Shown here piece by piece: positions 1-10,799 of a stretch of 64,000 nt of DNA; positions within the stretch are counted from its first letter, which is position 1, and every line of letters starts with the position of its first letter. The notes under the pieces were generated by a model that worked only from the letters and a program-made list of their open reading frames with translations, did no database searches and was not told the DNA's origin. Position numbers and translations under genes: made by a program. The stretch is taken from NCBI GenBank assembly GCA_021781455.1, contig JAJXWV010000015.1:60435-124434 (forward strand). Direction: 5' to 3'. Source of the stretch: Acidobacteriota bacterium. Its GTDB lineage: Bacteria > Acidobacteriota > Thermoanaerobaculia > Gp7-AA8.

Positions 1-350
1 GCCAGGTCCTTCGCTCCCAGCTGGAGCGGCAGGATGAAGTTCCCCAGCACCGCCGGAATCGACGGGATGAGGAAGAAGAAGATCATCACGATGCCGTGCA
101 GGGTGAAGAACTTGTTGTACGTGTCGGAGGTGAGCAGGTCGCCCTCGGGCGTCAGCAGCTCCAGGCGCATCATCATGGCGAAGAAGCCCCCCACCATGAA
201 CATGATCGTCACCGAGATCAGGTAGAGGATGGCGATGCGCTTGTGGTCCCGCGTCAGAACCCACGAGAAGAACCCGTAGTCCTCGTTCAGGTAATTGCGC
301 GTCTTCGCCGGCTCGATGAACCGGACGTCATGCAGCGTCGTGGTGGTCAT
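1..350 (-). CDS. coxA: Cytochrome c oxidase subunit I, N-terminal part (runs off window edge)
   Basis: Reverse-strand translation MTTTTLHDVRFIEPAKTRNYLNEDYGFFSWVLTRDHKRIAILYLISVTIMFMVGGFFAMMMRLEL matches the COX1 N-terminus; start overlaps coxB end. Confidence 0.93.
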   Translation of the reverse strand, partial: MTTTTLHDVRFIEPAKTRNYLNEDYGFFSWVLTRDHKRIAILYLISVTIMFMVGGFFAMMMRLELLTPEGDLLTSDTYNKFFTLHGIVMIFFFLIPSIPAVLGNFILPLQLGAKDL

Positions 351-1372
351 GGCTTCTTCTTCGGTTCCTTCGTGGTCTGGGCTGCGGCCGTGGTCGTGGA
401 CGATTGCGGCGAAGCGACCGCCGGCGCAGCGGTGCGTGTCGAGCCGAGAGACTTGACGAAGGCCAGCAGCTTCAGCAGGTCGTCCTCGCTGACCTGGCCC
501 TGGAAGGTCGGCATCACCGACGGCGGGCCGAAGCCCTTCACGATCTTCGCCTGCGGATTGAGGATGGACTCGCGGATGTAGTTGTCGTCCGCCGGGACGA
601 TGGTGTTGTCGCTGAGCATGACGCTGCTGCCGTAGACGCCGATCAGCACCGGGCCGCGGCCGGAAGCGTCGTTGGTATGGCAGGTATTGCACGCGTATTT
701 CTGGAAGAGCTTCTCCCCCTGGGAAGCGAGCGAGCCCTCGCTGCCGCCCGCCAGCCAGGTCTGATAGGCGGTCGGTTCCATCACGTCCACCCAGCCCACC
801 ATGCCGGAATGCAGCGTGCCGCAGTACTCGGCGCAGAAGATGTGGTATCGACCAGTCTTGGTGGCCTGGAACCACATGGTGCGGTAGCGGTTCGGAAGGA
901 CGTCCATCTTGGTGCGGAAGGCCGGGAAGTAGAGGGAATGGATCACGTCCTCGGAGGCCATGGTGATCTTGATCGGCCGGTTCACCGGAACGTGCAGCTC
1001 GTTGATCTCGCGCTGACCGGTGGGGTGCTGGAACTTCCACATCCACTGTTTGGCGGTGGCGTAGATCTGCAGCGAATTGTCAGGGACTCTCGCCAGCTGA
1101 AAATAGACCCAGGAGGCCCAGACGAAAATCCCGAGAAAGAGGATCGAGGGAATCACGATCCAGGTCACCTCGAGGATTTTCGGCGGCTCGTAGTCTTCCG
1201 CGATCTCGTTGTCCGGGCGGCGGCGGTACTTGATGGCGAAATAGAAGATGGTCAGGAACACCCCGACCGAGACGGTGCCGCAGAGGGCGATCAGGAACAG
1301 ATAGAGGTTATCGACCTTCGACGCCATGGTCGAGGCCTGATCTGGAAACAGCGGAAAATCAGCGATCAGCAT
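347..1372 (-). CDS. coxB: Cytochrome c oxidase subunit II with C-terminal cytochrome c domain
   Basis: CuA motif region HIFCAEYCGTLHSGMVGWV plus heme motif CNTCH. Confidence 0.95.
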   Translation of the reverse strand: MLIADFPLFPDQASTMASKVDNLYLFLIALCGTVSVGVFLTIFYFAIKYRRRPDNEIAEDYEPPKILEVTWIVIPSILFLGIFVWASWVYFQLARVPDNSLQIYATAKQWMWKFQHPTGQREINELHVPVNRPIKITMASEDVIHSLYFPAFRTKMDVLPNRYRTMWFQATKTGRYHIFCAEYCGTLHSGMVGWVDVMEPTAYQTWLAGGSEGSLASQGEKLFQKYACNTCHTNDASGRGPVLIGVYGSSVMLSDNTIVPADDNYIRESILNPQAKIVKGFGPPSVMPTFQGQVSEDDLLKLLAFVKSLGSTRTAAPAVASPQSSTTTAAAQTTKEPKKKP

Positions 1373-1384
1373 TGCGTTTCGTTC

Positions 1385-2215
1385 TCAATGGCCGGACGTA
1401 CCGGCGTTACGGCGCTCGGAGCGGAGCATGACGAAGATGAAACCGCCAAGGGCGAGCATAGTGGCGATGCCCCCGGCACGGACTCCGTTCATGGCTATGC
1501 GACTGTATTTTCCGGTGGCGGGATCGTAGTGGTAACAGAGCAGGAGCACCGAGTCGGTCAGCGTGCCGATCTTCCCGGCCGAAGCCTCCACCAGACCGAG
1601 GCGGACGTCGCGGGGCTTGTACTCGAATCCGTTGAGGTAGCGGGAGACGCGCCCGTCGGGCGTCACGATGATCAGGGTCGTGCCGTGCGCGAACTGATCG
1701 TGCTGCGGGTCGTAGGCGAACTCGAAACCGGCGGCGTCCGCGACGCGCTTGATGCCGCTCTCGTAGCCGGTGAGGAAGTGCCAGCCATCCCATGCCGATT
1801 GCCGGCCGTAGCGCTTCACGTATTGCGTCTTCTTCTCCAGGGCCGTCTTCGGCTGGTCGCGAGGATCGATGCTCACGGTGATGACGTCGAAATCCTTGCC
1901 GATGTCGCCGCGCATCTCGGTCATGGTGTTGGTCAGGCTCTCCAGCACGGTCGGGCAGAGCATCGGACACCTGAAGTAGACGAAGTTGAGCAGCACCGGC
2001 CGCCCGCTGTGGAAGTAATCGCCGAGGCGGACCGCGCGTCCGTTCTCGTCGCGGAAGATCGTGTCGAGAGGCAGCTGGGAATTGAGCTTCTGCGTGATGC
2101 CGACCTTGCCCGGGAGCTGGGCCGGCGTGGCGGAGTTCTGGGCATGCGCGGTCGCGGCGAGCATCAGCGCTGCGACCACCCAGATCGCAGATCGCAGACC
2201 GCAGATCGCAGGCAA
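1385..2215 (-). CDS. SCO1/SenC copper chaperone, putative TTG start
   Basis: FVYFRCPMLCPTVL (CxxxC) motif; TTG at 2213-2215 gives signal peptide MPAICGLRSAIWVVAALMLAATAHAQ; the ORF track extends further upstream through a repeat. Confidence 0.85.
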   Translation of the reverse strand: MPAICGLRSAIWVVAALMLAATAHAQNSATPAQLPGKVGITQKLNSQLPLDTIFRDENGRAVRLGDYFHSGRPVLLNFVYFRCPMLCPTVLESLTNTMTEMRGDIGKDFDVITVSIDPRDQPKTALEKKTQYVKRYGRQSAWDGWHFLTGYESGIKRVADAAGFEFAYDPQHDQFAHGTTLIIVTPDGRVSRYLNGFEYKPRDVRLGLVEASAGKIGTLTDSVLLLCYHYDPATGKYSRIAMNGVRAGGIATMLALGGFIFVMLRSERRNAGTSGH

Positions 2216-2330
2216 TCCGTGCGCTGTCGAACGGGCTTCCTCATGCGGCCGGCCAAAGGACTCGCGCAAATACTCCCTGCGATCTGCGATCTGCGATCTG
2301 CGATCTGCTCTGCGATCTCCTCTGCAATCT
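2181..2330. repeat. Heptamer hairpin, GATCGCA type (long loop)
   Basis: Left arm CAGATCGCAGATCGCAGACCGCAGATCGCAG (2181-2211), right arm TGCGATCTGCGATCTGCGATCTGC... (2278-2330); between the SCO1 and 2335-2838 genes. Confidence 0.9.
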
Positions 2331-2334
2331 GAAA

Positions 2335-2838
2335 TCATGGGTTCTGGGTCTCCGTGATCGTGGTCGTCGCTGGTGCGGCAGTCGCGGTATTCACCGGAAA
2401 TCCCTGCTGCAGCGCCAGCTGCTTGGCCTGTTCGATGGGAATGTGGACGATGCCTTTCTGGCGATCGACCCACCCGTAATGGTTGAGGATGGCGTCTTCG
2501 TGAGCGCGCATGGCGTCGAGATCGGCCACGGGCGTGGAGGCCACGGGCGATTGCGTCACGCCGCCCGGTCCCTTCGACGGAAACGGCTGCAGGCGCGGCA
2601 GTGAGGGGACATTCGCGTCGGGTGGGGTGGCGATCTGCGTCATCGGCGCATTCGTGGCGCCCCTCTCGATCTCGACGTAAAGCTTGAACAGCAGGAACAG
2701 CACGACGTGCATGACCGCCGCGAAGGCGATGAAGATCACCACGAACCACAGCAGCGCCCGGACGTTGACGTCGCTCTCCTCATGACGAGTCTCGGGGTTG
2801 ACCACGGCGTCATCGCCGAGATGGGGATGCTCAGGCAT
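2335..2838 (-). CDS. Small single-TM membrane protein of the ACIII cluster, function unknown
   Basis: 167 aa ORF, hydrophobic segment ALLWFVVIFIAFAAVMHVVLFLLF; overlaps actF end. Confidence 0.7.
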   Translation of the reverse strand: MPEHPHLGDDAVVNPETRHEESDVNVRALLWFVVIFIAFAAVMHVVLFLLFKLYVEIERGATNAPMTQIATPPDANVPSLPRLQPFPSKGPGGVTQSPVASTPVADLDAMRAHEDAILNHYGWVDRQKGIVHIPIEQAKQLALQQGFPVNTATAAPATTTITETQNP

Positions 2839-4036
2839 TGGCTTTCAGCGCCCCCTCTCGCACCGCTTCTTCGACCCACGTCTCGTGGATCGGGATGATG
2901 GTCTGTCCCTTCAGCTGTCCGATGAAGGCGTAGAGCCAGATGCCGCCCACGCCCACGAGCGAGGCCAGAGTCATCCAGGAGAAGTGGAAGTGCACGCCGG
3001 AGTACGACGGCTCGGTCAGCCAGTACAGCCCGATGAAGCGCATCACCAGCACGATGACCGCCACGACCGCGATCGTGCTCGGGCGGTCCTTGATGGCGCG
3101 CATCAGCAGCATGAAGAAGGGCAGGAAGAAGTGAAAGACGATCAGCAGCACGGCGATGAACCCCCACACGCCGGCCTCGCGCACCAGGAAGTGCGGGATC
3201 TCCTCCTTGATGTTGGCGTACCAGATCAGCAGGAACTCGGAAAAGGCCGTGTACGCCCATAGCATCACGAAGGTGAGCATCAGGTTGCCGAGATCGCGGA
3301 AGTGCATCGGCTTGAGGATGTCCGCCATGGCCGGCGTATCGGCGAGCCGTGTCAGGAAGAAGATCACGAACGCGAAGGCCGCCAGTCCGGCGCTGATGAA
3401 GAAGTTGATGCCGAACATGGTCGAGTACCACTTCGGCTCCAGCGACATGATCCAGTCGAAGGCGGTGAAGGTCAGCGTCAGCGTGATCATCACCAGGCCC
3501 GAGGCCGCCCACTTCTGCCGCGACAGCGCCGTGTAGGGAGAGCGGTCCTGGTAGAACTTCAGCGAAAGCACCCGGATGCGCCACGCCCACAGGATCCAAC
3601 AGAAGAAATAGAAGGCCGCCCGGATCAGGAAGAAGGTGATGTTGAGATAGCCGGCCTTCAGCTGCAGGGCCTTGTCGTGCGCGACGAAGTTCGGATCGGT
3701 CCAGGAGTAGATGGCGTGCATGCCGAGGGCGATCGGCAGGAAGAGCACGAGCATCCACCCCACCGTGCGCGCCGCTGCACCGAGCGGACGGCGGATGAGA
3801 ATGCCCCATTCGCCGCCGGTCACGTACTGCAGCATCAGCACGCCCAGGGCCCCCACCACGATCTCGAACCAGAAGAGGTACCCGGGCAGGTAGGCGCGGA
3901 AGAAGGCCGTCGGGTCGAGGAACCAGCCGATCGCGCAAGCGACCAGCCCGATGATCCCCACCACCAGCGAAGGCATCTGCCAGCGGGCGATCCCCGTCGT
4001 ATCCGGCGTGGTCGTGCCCTGCGTCGGCGGCATCAT
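2831..4036 (-). CDS. actF: Alternative complex III integral membrane subunit ActF
   Basis: Polytopic ~400 aa protein at the expected position after actE; ActF-like sequence. Confidence 0.88.
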   Translation of the reverse strand: MMPPTQGTTTPDTTGIARWQMPSLVVGIIGLVACAIGWFLDPTAFFRAYLPGYLFWFEIVVGALGVLMLQYVTGGEWGILIRRPLGAAARTVGWMLVLFLPIALGMHAIYSWTDPNFVAHDKALQLKAGYLNITFFLIRAAFYFFCWILWAWRIRVLSLKFYQDRSPYTALSRQKWAASGLVMITLTLTFTAFDWIMSLEPKWYSTMFGINFFISAGLAAFAFVIFFLTRLADTPAMADILKPMHFRDLGNLMLTFVMLWAYTAFSEFLLIWYANIKEEIPHFLVREAGVWGFIAVLLIVFHFFLPFFMLLMRAIKDRPSTIAVVAVIVLVMRFIGLYWLTEPSYSGVHFHFSWMTLASLVGVGGIWLYAFIGQLKGQTIIPIHETWVEEAVREGALKANA

Positions 4037-4743
4037 TGGGCACCTCCCAGGTCGGCAACATGATCAGGCGGGACATCCGCCTCCGTGGAGTTCTGGCTCA
4101 GCTGCAGGACGCGAATGTAGGCGACGATGGCCCAGCGGTCGTTCACCGGCACCTGGGCTGCGTAAGGCGGCATGACGCCGAATCCATTGGTCATGACATC
4201 GAAGAAGTGTCCGGTTTTGGCGTTGCGAAGCGCGTCGGTGTGGTAGGAGGGCGGCCGGCGGTAACCGCGTGCCGGGATCATGCCGTTGCCGTCGCCCAGC
4301 CGGCCGTGGCATTCGGAGCAGTAGATGTCGAAGCGCTCCTGGCCCCGGTTGATGACCGCGGCGGTGACGGGAAACGGGAAGCCGTCTCCGTCGACACCGT
4401 TGATCTTCCCGGTCTCGAGGAATCCGTTCTGCGTCACTTCCCCGCGCGCCACCGTCCCGGGAACGCGCGGCCGCGCCGACATTCCGTCGGCAAAGAAATC
4501 GCTCGGCTCCAGCGGGTCGTACTTCGGCTGGATCGACATCTTCTGGAAGTCGGGCCCCACGCGCTGGCAGCTCGTCGCGAGCACGAGCGTCGCGAGCGCC
4601 GCGATCAGCGCGATGACGGGAAGGAGTGCGGGCGTCCCGCCCGCACCCGCGGCGCGTCTCGCGCCGTGGTCTTCGTGACCCGGCGCCGGACGAGACGTCC
4701 GGCGCGTGCGGGCGGGACGCCCGCACTCCTCACCACGGGACAT
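4033..4743 (-). CDS. actE: Alternative complex III monoheme cytochrome c lipoprotein ActE
   Basis: CSECH heme motif, lipobox LATSC; N-terminal ~40 aa encoded by an inverted-repeat element. Confidence 0.85.
   Translation of the reverse strand: MSRGEECGRPARTRRTSRPAPGHEDHGARRAAGAGGTPALLPVIALIAALATLVLATSCQRVGPDFQKMSIQPKYDPLEPSDFFADGMSARPRVPGTVARGEVTQNGFLETGKINGVDGDGFPFPVTAAVINRGQERFDIYCSECHGRLGDGNGMIPARGYRRPPSYHTDALRNAKTGHFFDVMTNGFGVMPPYAAQVPVNDRWAIVAYIRVLQLSQNSTEADVPPDHVADLGGAQ
4622..4730. mobile_element. MITE/REPIN-like element with perfect 25-bp terminal inverted repeats
   Basis: AGGAGTGCGGGCGTCCCGCCCGCAC ... GTGCGGGCGGGACGCCCGCACTCCT; lies across the actD stop / actE 5' end. Confidence 0.85.
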
Positions 4744-5277
4744 CAGTCACCTCCCGTGGATTCAGCGAGTCGAGGAAGTCGCGGACCTTGCCGAGCTCGA
4801 ACTGCGGGTCGCGAGCCTGGATGACGAGGAAGAAACGGTCGCGCGAGGCCTGCTCGAAACGCGAGACGTTGAACACCGGGTGATACGGCATCGGCAGCCC
4901 GTTGAGCGCCAGCATCCCGAACACCGCACCGAATGCCGCGAACAGCACCGTGGTCTCGAACGTGATCGGAATCCACGCCGGCCATGAGTTGAGCGGCTTC
5001 CCGCCGATGTTCAGCGGGTAGTGAATGACGTTCGGGAACCAGCACATGAAGAATCCGGCCAGCCCGCCGAAGATGCCCATGCCCAGCACGACCGCGGAGA
5101 GCTTCGTGTGCTTGAAGCCGATGGCGTCGGAGAGGCCGTGGATCGGAAACGGCGAGAAGGCGTCGATGCTCGTGTAGCCGGCCTCTCGGGTCTTGTTGGC
5201 CGCGTCGAGCAGCTCCTGCGCGTCGTGGAACTCCGCGATCACGCCGTAGACGCCTTCGATGGGCTTTCCGATGGCCA

Positions 5278-5278
<1 letters not shown>
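4730..5278 (-). CDS. actD: Alternative complex III subunit ActD (DUF3341)
   Basis: GVYGVIAEFHDAQELLDAANKTREAGYTSIDAFSPFPIHGL signature. Confidence 0.92.
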
Positions 5279-6705
<1,427 letters not shown>

Positions 6706-6728
6706 TCGTAGCTCTTGCTGTCAGTCGT

Positions 6729-6817
6729 GGGTGTCAGGTGTCGGGTGTCGGGTGTCAGGTCTCCGGAGAACCGACGGCTTGGTCTTCCCGACACCCAAGA
6801 CCCGACACCCGAGACCC
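6729..6817. repeat. Heptamer hairpin, GTGTCRG type
   Basis: GTGTCAG-GTGTCGG-GTGTCGG-GTGTCAG versus CCCGACACCCAAGACCCGACACCC; actC-actB gap. Confidence 0.92.
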
Positions 6818-6821
6818 CGGC

Positions 6822-9800
6822 TCACGCCTTGATCTCCGGGTTCGGATTGCGAATGTTCGCGAGATAGGTGGTGCGCGGACGGGTGTTCAGGGTCGGTAGC
6901 AGCGAATAGTTGGTGGGCTCGGCTTTCAGCTGCGAGACGCGGCTGTTGGGATCGTTGAGGTCGCCGAACACGATGGCCTCGGTCGGGCAGGACTGCTGGC
7001 AGGCCGTGACGATCTCGCCGTCGCGGACGCGGCGCCCTTCCCGCTCGGCAGCGATCTTGGCGGTCATGATCCGCTGCACGCAGTAGGTGCACTTCTCCAT
7101 GACGCCGCGGGTGCGGATGGTGACATCGGGATTGCGCATCGGCTTCAGCGCCGGCGTGTCGTAGTCGGCGTAGTGGAAAAAGTTGAAGCGGCGCACCTTG
7201 TACGGACAGTTGTTCGAGCAGTAGCGCGTCCCGACGCAGCGGTTGTAGGTCATGTCGTTGAGCCCGTCGACGCTGTGAGAAGTGGCGCCGACCGGACAGA
7301 CCGGCTCGCAGGGCGCGCTCTCGCACTGCATGCACGGCACGGGCTGGTGGAAGACCTCGGGATTGTCGGGGTTGCCGCGGTAGTAGCGGTCGATGCGCAG
7401 CCAGTGCATCTCGCGCTCGCGGACGACCTCGTCCTTGCCGACGATGGAAATGTTGTTCTCCGACTGGCAGGCGATGACGCAACCGTTGCAGCCGGTGCAG
7501 ACGCTCATGTCGATCGACATCGCCCAGCGGTACTCGGGATAGTCGTACTGCGGGTACATCGACTGGCTCGGGTCCGGCTCCTCGTCGTGGGCGAAGTTCG
7601 GGTCGCGCAGGTACTCGGCAAACGAGGCCTCGCGAATGATGCCGCGCTCCCCGACCACGCGCGGATCGATGGTCTGGTGCTCCTGCACGCAGGCCACCGG
7701 ATACGCACCTCGTTTCGAGTCCTCGACCTGCGCGCCGGGACCGCCGTTCATGGCCGTCGAGAAGCGCATGCGATAGATGTCGGCGCCGATGCCGTCGCCG
7801 ATCTTGCCGGCGTGCTCGCGGCCGTAGCCGTAGGTCACCGTGGCCGTGTCGTCTGCCTGGCCGGGAATGACCCAGACGGGAAGCGTCTGGGTGATGCCGC
7901 GGAAGGTGAGATGCACGAGCTTCGTGCGCCGCTCGTTGGTCATCGAGTCGGGCGGATCGACGCCGTACTTCTCCGCGGTGCGCGGTGACATCAGCAACAC
8001 GTTTTCCCAGCCGATCTTGGTCTGGGGTTTCGGCAGCTCCTGCAGCCAGCCGTTGTTCGCGAAACGGCCGTCGTAGATCGTCGGATCGTGTTTCAGCTCG
8101 AGCTCGAGACCGCTTTGCTGCGGGCTCGCCTGCGGCGCGGGAATGGCTGTCGATGCGGCGGCGGCGCGCGGCGGGAGGGCCGAGCCGGCCACGACTCCGT
8201 CGTTCAGCCATTTCTTCCACATCACGTCGAAGGGGTCGTCTGCCATCAGGCCGGTTGCCGTCTCCGGTGGTGCGGGCGGCGCGCCGTTCTTCACACGCCA
8301 GAAGGTCCGCACGACCTCGTAAGGCGGCCGATCGAGACCGCCGATCAGCGCCGCCATCACCTCGATCGACGAGCGGCCGTTGTACAGCGGCGCGATGAGC
8401 GGCTGCTGGATCGTGACCGTGCCGTCGTGGGCGCGGGCATCGCCCCACGTCTCGAGGTAATGAGTCTCGGGGATGTGCCAGTGCGAGAGCAGCGAAGTCT
8501 CGTCGTAGTGCGAGCTGAGGTGCACGCGGAACGGCACCTTGTTCATCGCATCGCGGAATCCAAAGTCGGCCGGAGCGTCGAAGACGGGATTGCCGCCGAG
8601 GATGACCAGGGCCTTGACGACACCGGCGTGCATGTCGGCCGACAACTGCCGCAGCGACTCCAGATGGTTCGCCGGCATCACCTCGGGGCTGTCGGTGACG
8701 AGCACGGTCGAGCCGATGTTGCCGAGGGTCTGGTTGATCGCATGAGCGATGGCGTGCACCACCGGAGGCTGATCGTCGCCGGCGATGACGACGCTCGCTC
8801 CGCGGTTCTTCTGCAGGTCGCGGACGAGCGCGGCGATCCAGGGGCCGTTCTCCGTGGCGCTTCCCTGAGCGGCGAGCCCCAGGCCGGCGGCAATGGCGCG
8901 CGCATACGCCTCGACCTGCGATGGCCGCACTGGCAGCCGGTGGTCGGCGACAGAGCCGGTGCTCGAGTAACTCGCCTCGACGGCGTAGAGGCGGTTGATC
9001 GCCGTCGTCCCCTTGCGCACGCGCCGGCGCGCCGCGAAGTCCTTGGCGTAGCGAAGGTGCCCGGGACCGTCCTCGAGGAAATTCGACGACAGGGCCACGA
9101 TGACGTTCGCCTTGGTCAGGTCGTAGACGACGTTCACGTAACTCCCGAACGCCATCCGCGCTCCTTCGCGGATGTTGTCGCGCGCGACCGGCTCCCACTG
9201 GTGCCACTTCACGCCCGGATACGCGGCCAGGAACTGCTGCAACTGGTCGCCGAGCGTCGGCGAGGTAATGGTCTGCGTCAGGAGGCGCAAGCCGTTGCCG
9301 CTCGCCTTCGCCGCAGAGAGCACCGGCTGCAGCGCCGCAATGAACTCGCTCCACGTCGAGATCTCGCCGGTCTGGCGGACCACCTGCGAGCGGTCGGGAT
9401 CGTAGAGGCTGAGGATCGAGCCCTGCATGAAGACGTCACTCGCGCCGCGGCTGGAAGGATGATCGGGATTGCCTTCGATCTTGGTCGGATGAAATTCGTG
9501 GGACTCCGCCAGAACGCCGGTGGCGTAGCCGCCCAGCGTCATCGCCGTGGCGAAGAACATCGGCTGGCCCGGGACCCAGTCCTGCGGCTGCTTCACGTAA
9601 GGAACGATCGACTGCTCGGGCTGGCGGCACGCTGCCAGGCCGGCGAAGGCCATCGACGCGCCCATGAGCTTGACGAAGCTGCGCCGGTCGACGCCGCGGC
9701 TGAGAGCCACCGCCTGCTGCGGGAACTCGTCCTGGAAGAAGGCGTCGAACTCGTCGCTGCGCGACAGCTCTTCGAGGCTGCGCCAGTACTCGCGGCCGCG

Positions 9801-9857
9801 AAGATCGCCGATGCGTGCGCGGAAGGACTTGAAGTCGAGATTCTTGCTATTGCTCAT
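6822..9857 (-). CDS. actB: Alternative complex III molybdopterin-like/Fe-S fusion subunit ActB
   Basis: FeS cluster motifs (CTGCNGCVIACQSEN, CMQCESAPCEPVCP, CVGTRYCSNNCPYKVR) fused to a MoCo-oxidoreductase-like N-part; start MSNSKNLDFKS at 9857. Confidence 0.93.
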   Translation of the reverse strand: MSNSKNLDFKSFRARIGDLRGREYWRSLEELSRSDEFDAFFQDEFPQQAVALSRGVDRRSFVKLMGASMAFAGLAACRQPEQSIVPYVKQPQDWVPGQPMFFATAMTLGGYATGVLAESHEFHPTKIEGNPDHPSSRGASDVFMQGSILSLYDPDRSQVVRQTGEISTWSEFIAALQPVLSAAKASGNGLRLLTQTITSPTLGDQLQQFLAAYPGVKWHQWEPVARDNIREGARMAFGSYVNVVYDLTKANVIVALSSNFLEDGPGHLRYAKDFAARRRVRKGTTAINRLYAVEASYSSTGSVADHRLPVRPSQVEAYARAIAAGLGLAAQGSATENGPWIAALVRDLQKNRGASVVIAGDDQPPVVHAIAHAINQTLGNIGSTVLVTDSPEVMPANHLESLRQLSADMHAGVVKALVILGGNPVFDAPADFGFRDAMNKVPFRVHLSSHYDETSLLSHWHIPETHYLETWGDARAHDGTVTIQQPLIAPLYNGRSSIEVMAALIGGLDRPPYEVVRTFWRVKNGAPPAPPETATGLMADDPFDVMWKKWLNDGVVAGSALPPRAAAASTAIPAPQASPQQSGLELELKHDPTIYDGRFANNGWLQELPKPQTKIGWENVLLMSPRTAEKYGVDPPDSMTNERRTKLVHLTFRGITQTLPVWVIPGQADDTATVTYGYGREHAGKIGDGIGADIYRMRFSTAMNGGPGAQVEDSKRGAYPVACVQEHQTIDPRVVGERGIIREASFAEYLRDPNFAHDEEPDPSQSMYPQYDYPEYRWAMSIDMSVCTGCNGCVIACQSENNISIVGKDEVVREREMHWLRIDRYYRGNPDNPEVFHQPVPCMQCESAPCEPVCPVGATSHSVDGLNDMTYNRCVGTRYCSNNCPYKVRRFNFFHYADYDTPALKPMRNPDVTIRTRGVMEKCTYCVQRIMTAKIAAEREGRRVRDGEIVTACQQSCPTEAIVFGDLNDPNSRVSQLKAEPTNYSLLPTLNTRPRTTYLANIRNPNPEIKA

Positions 9858-9867
9858 GGGCGAACGG

Positions 9868-9949
9868 TTCTTGGCTCTCAGCTCTTGGCTCTCAGCTCTT
9901 GGCTCTTGGGACCATGCAGCCTCCCAAGAGCCAAGAGCCAACAGCCAAC
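9868..9949. repeat. Heptamer hairpin, CTYRGCT (TTGGCTC) type
   Basis: CTTGGCT-CTCAGCT-CTTGGCT-CTCAGCT-CTTGGCT versus CCCAAGAGCCAAGAGCCAACAGCC; actB-actA gap. Confidence 0.93.
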
Positions 9950-9953
9950 CGCT

Positions 9954-10601
9954 TCAGTAGTGACACGTCGAACAACTGGTCCTTTTCTTGATCTGGTACA
10001 GGCGGACCAGCTGCGGTCCGATCTTGTCCTGGTCCTTGGCGACGTAGGCCATGTTGAAGACCTGATTGCGCGGCCGGACGAACTGCTCCGGATGGCGATG
10101 ACAGGCGAGACACCACTGCATCGTCAGCGGCGCCTCCTGATACGTGAGCGGCATCTTGTCGATGCGGCCGTGGCAGGAGACGCAGCCGATCCCCTTGGCC
10201 ACGTGGATGCTGTGGTTGAAGTGCACGAAATCGGGTAGACGGTGCACGCGGCTCCAGACCAGCGGCCGGCCGGTGGCGTAGCTGAGGCGCACCGGCTCGA
10301 GCATGGCGGCATTGGTCCAGATCTGGGCGTGGCAGTTCATGCAGGTCTGCGTCGGCGGGATGCCGGCGAAGTTCGAAGTCTCGACGGCAGTGTGGCAATA
10401 GCGGCAGTCGATGCCCAGGCCGGAGACGTGGTGCTGATGGCTGAAGGGAACAGGCTGTTCACGCTCGACGCCCTGGTTGGTGAAGAAGGGAGAGCGGATG
10501 ATTCCGCTGATGAGATAGAAGACGAGACCGACGATGAAGACCGCCCCAAAAATGGTGACGCGCGAAATCGTGTTGGCACTGCGGTGGAAAATCTGTGCCA
10601 T
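9954..10601 (-). CDS. actA: Alternative complex III pentaheme cytochrome c ActA
   Basis: Five CxxCH motifs: CRYCH, CMNCH, CVSCH, CLACH, CSTCH. Confidence 0.93.
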   Translation of the reverse strand: MAQIFHRSANTISRVTIFGAVFIVGLVFYLISGIIRSPFFTNQGVEREQPVPFSHQHHVSGLGIDCRYCHTAVETSNFAGIPPTQTCMNCHAQIWTNAAMLEPVRLSYATGRPLVWSRVHRLPDFVHFNHSIHVAKGIGCVSCHGRIDKMPLTYQEAPLTMQWCLACHRHPEQFVRPRNQVFNMAYVAKDQDKIGPQLVRLYQIKKRTSCSTCHY

Positions 10602-10799
10602 CGAGGCTGGTCCCGTCCAAGCGTGATTTCAAAAGTCAAAGGGGGCAGTGGACTCGCACTGCGGAGGCGCGGTCAGTCAACTCGCGCGCCGCGCCGGATC
10701 ATACACAAAACTCGCTCTCGCGCAAGGGCAGAAATTCAGTGATACGACGCACTTCACGTTGTGAGCAACCATCCGTTTCACTTGGGGTCCCAACAAAGT

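Noticed and set aside
404-2332. Long plus-strand ORF (642 aa) opposite coxB/SCO1, and many similar antisense ORFs (for example 23668-25632 minus, 50020-51009 plus)
   Set aside because: High-GC shadow ORFs antisense to well-supported genes; low-complexity His/Arg/Asp-rich translations without recognisable domains.
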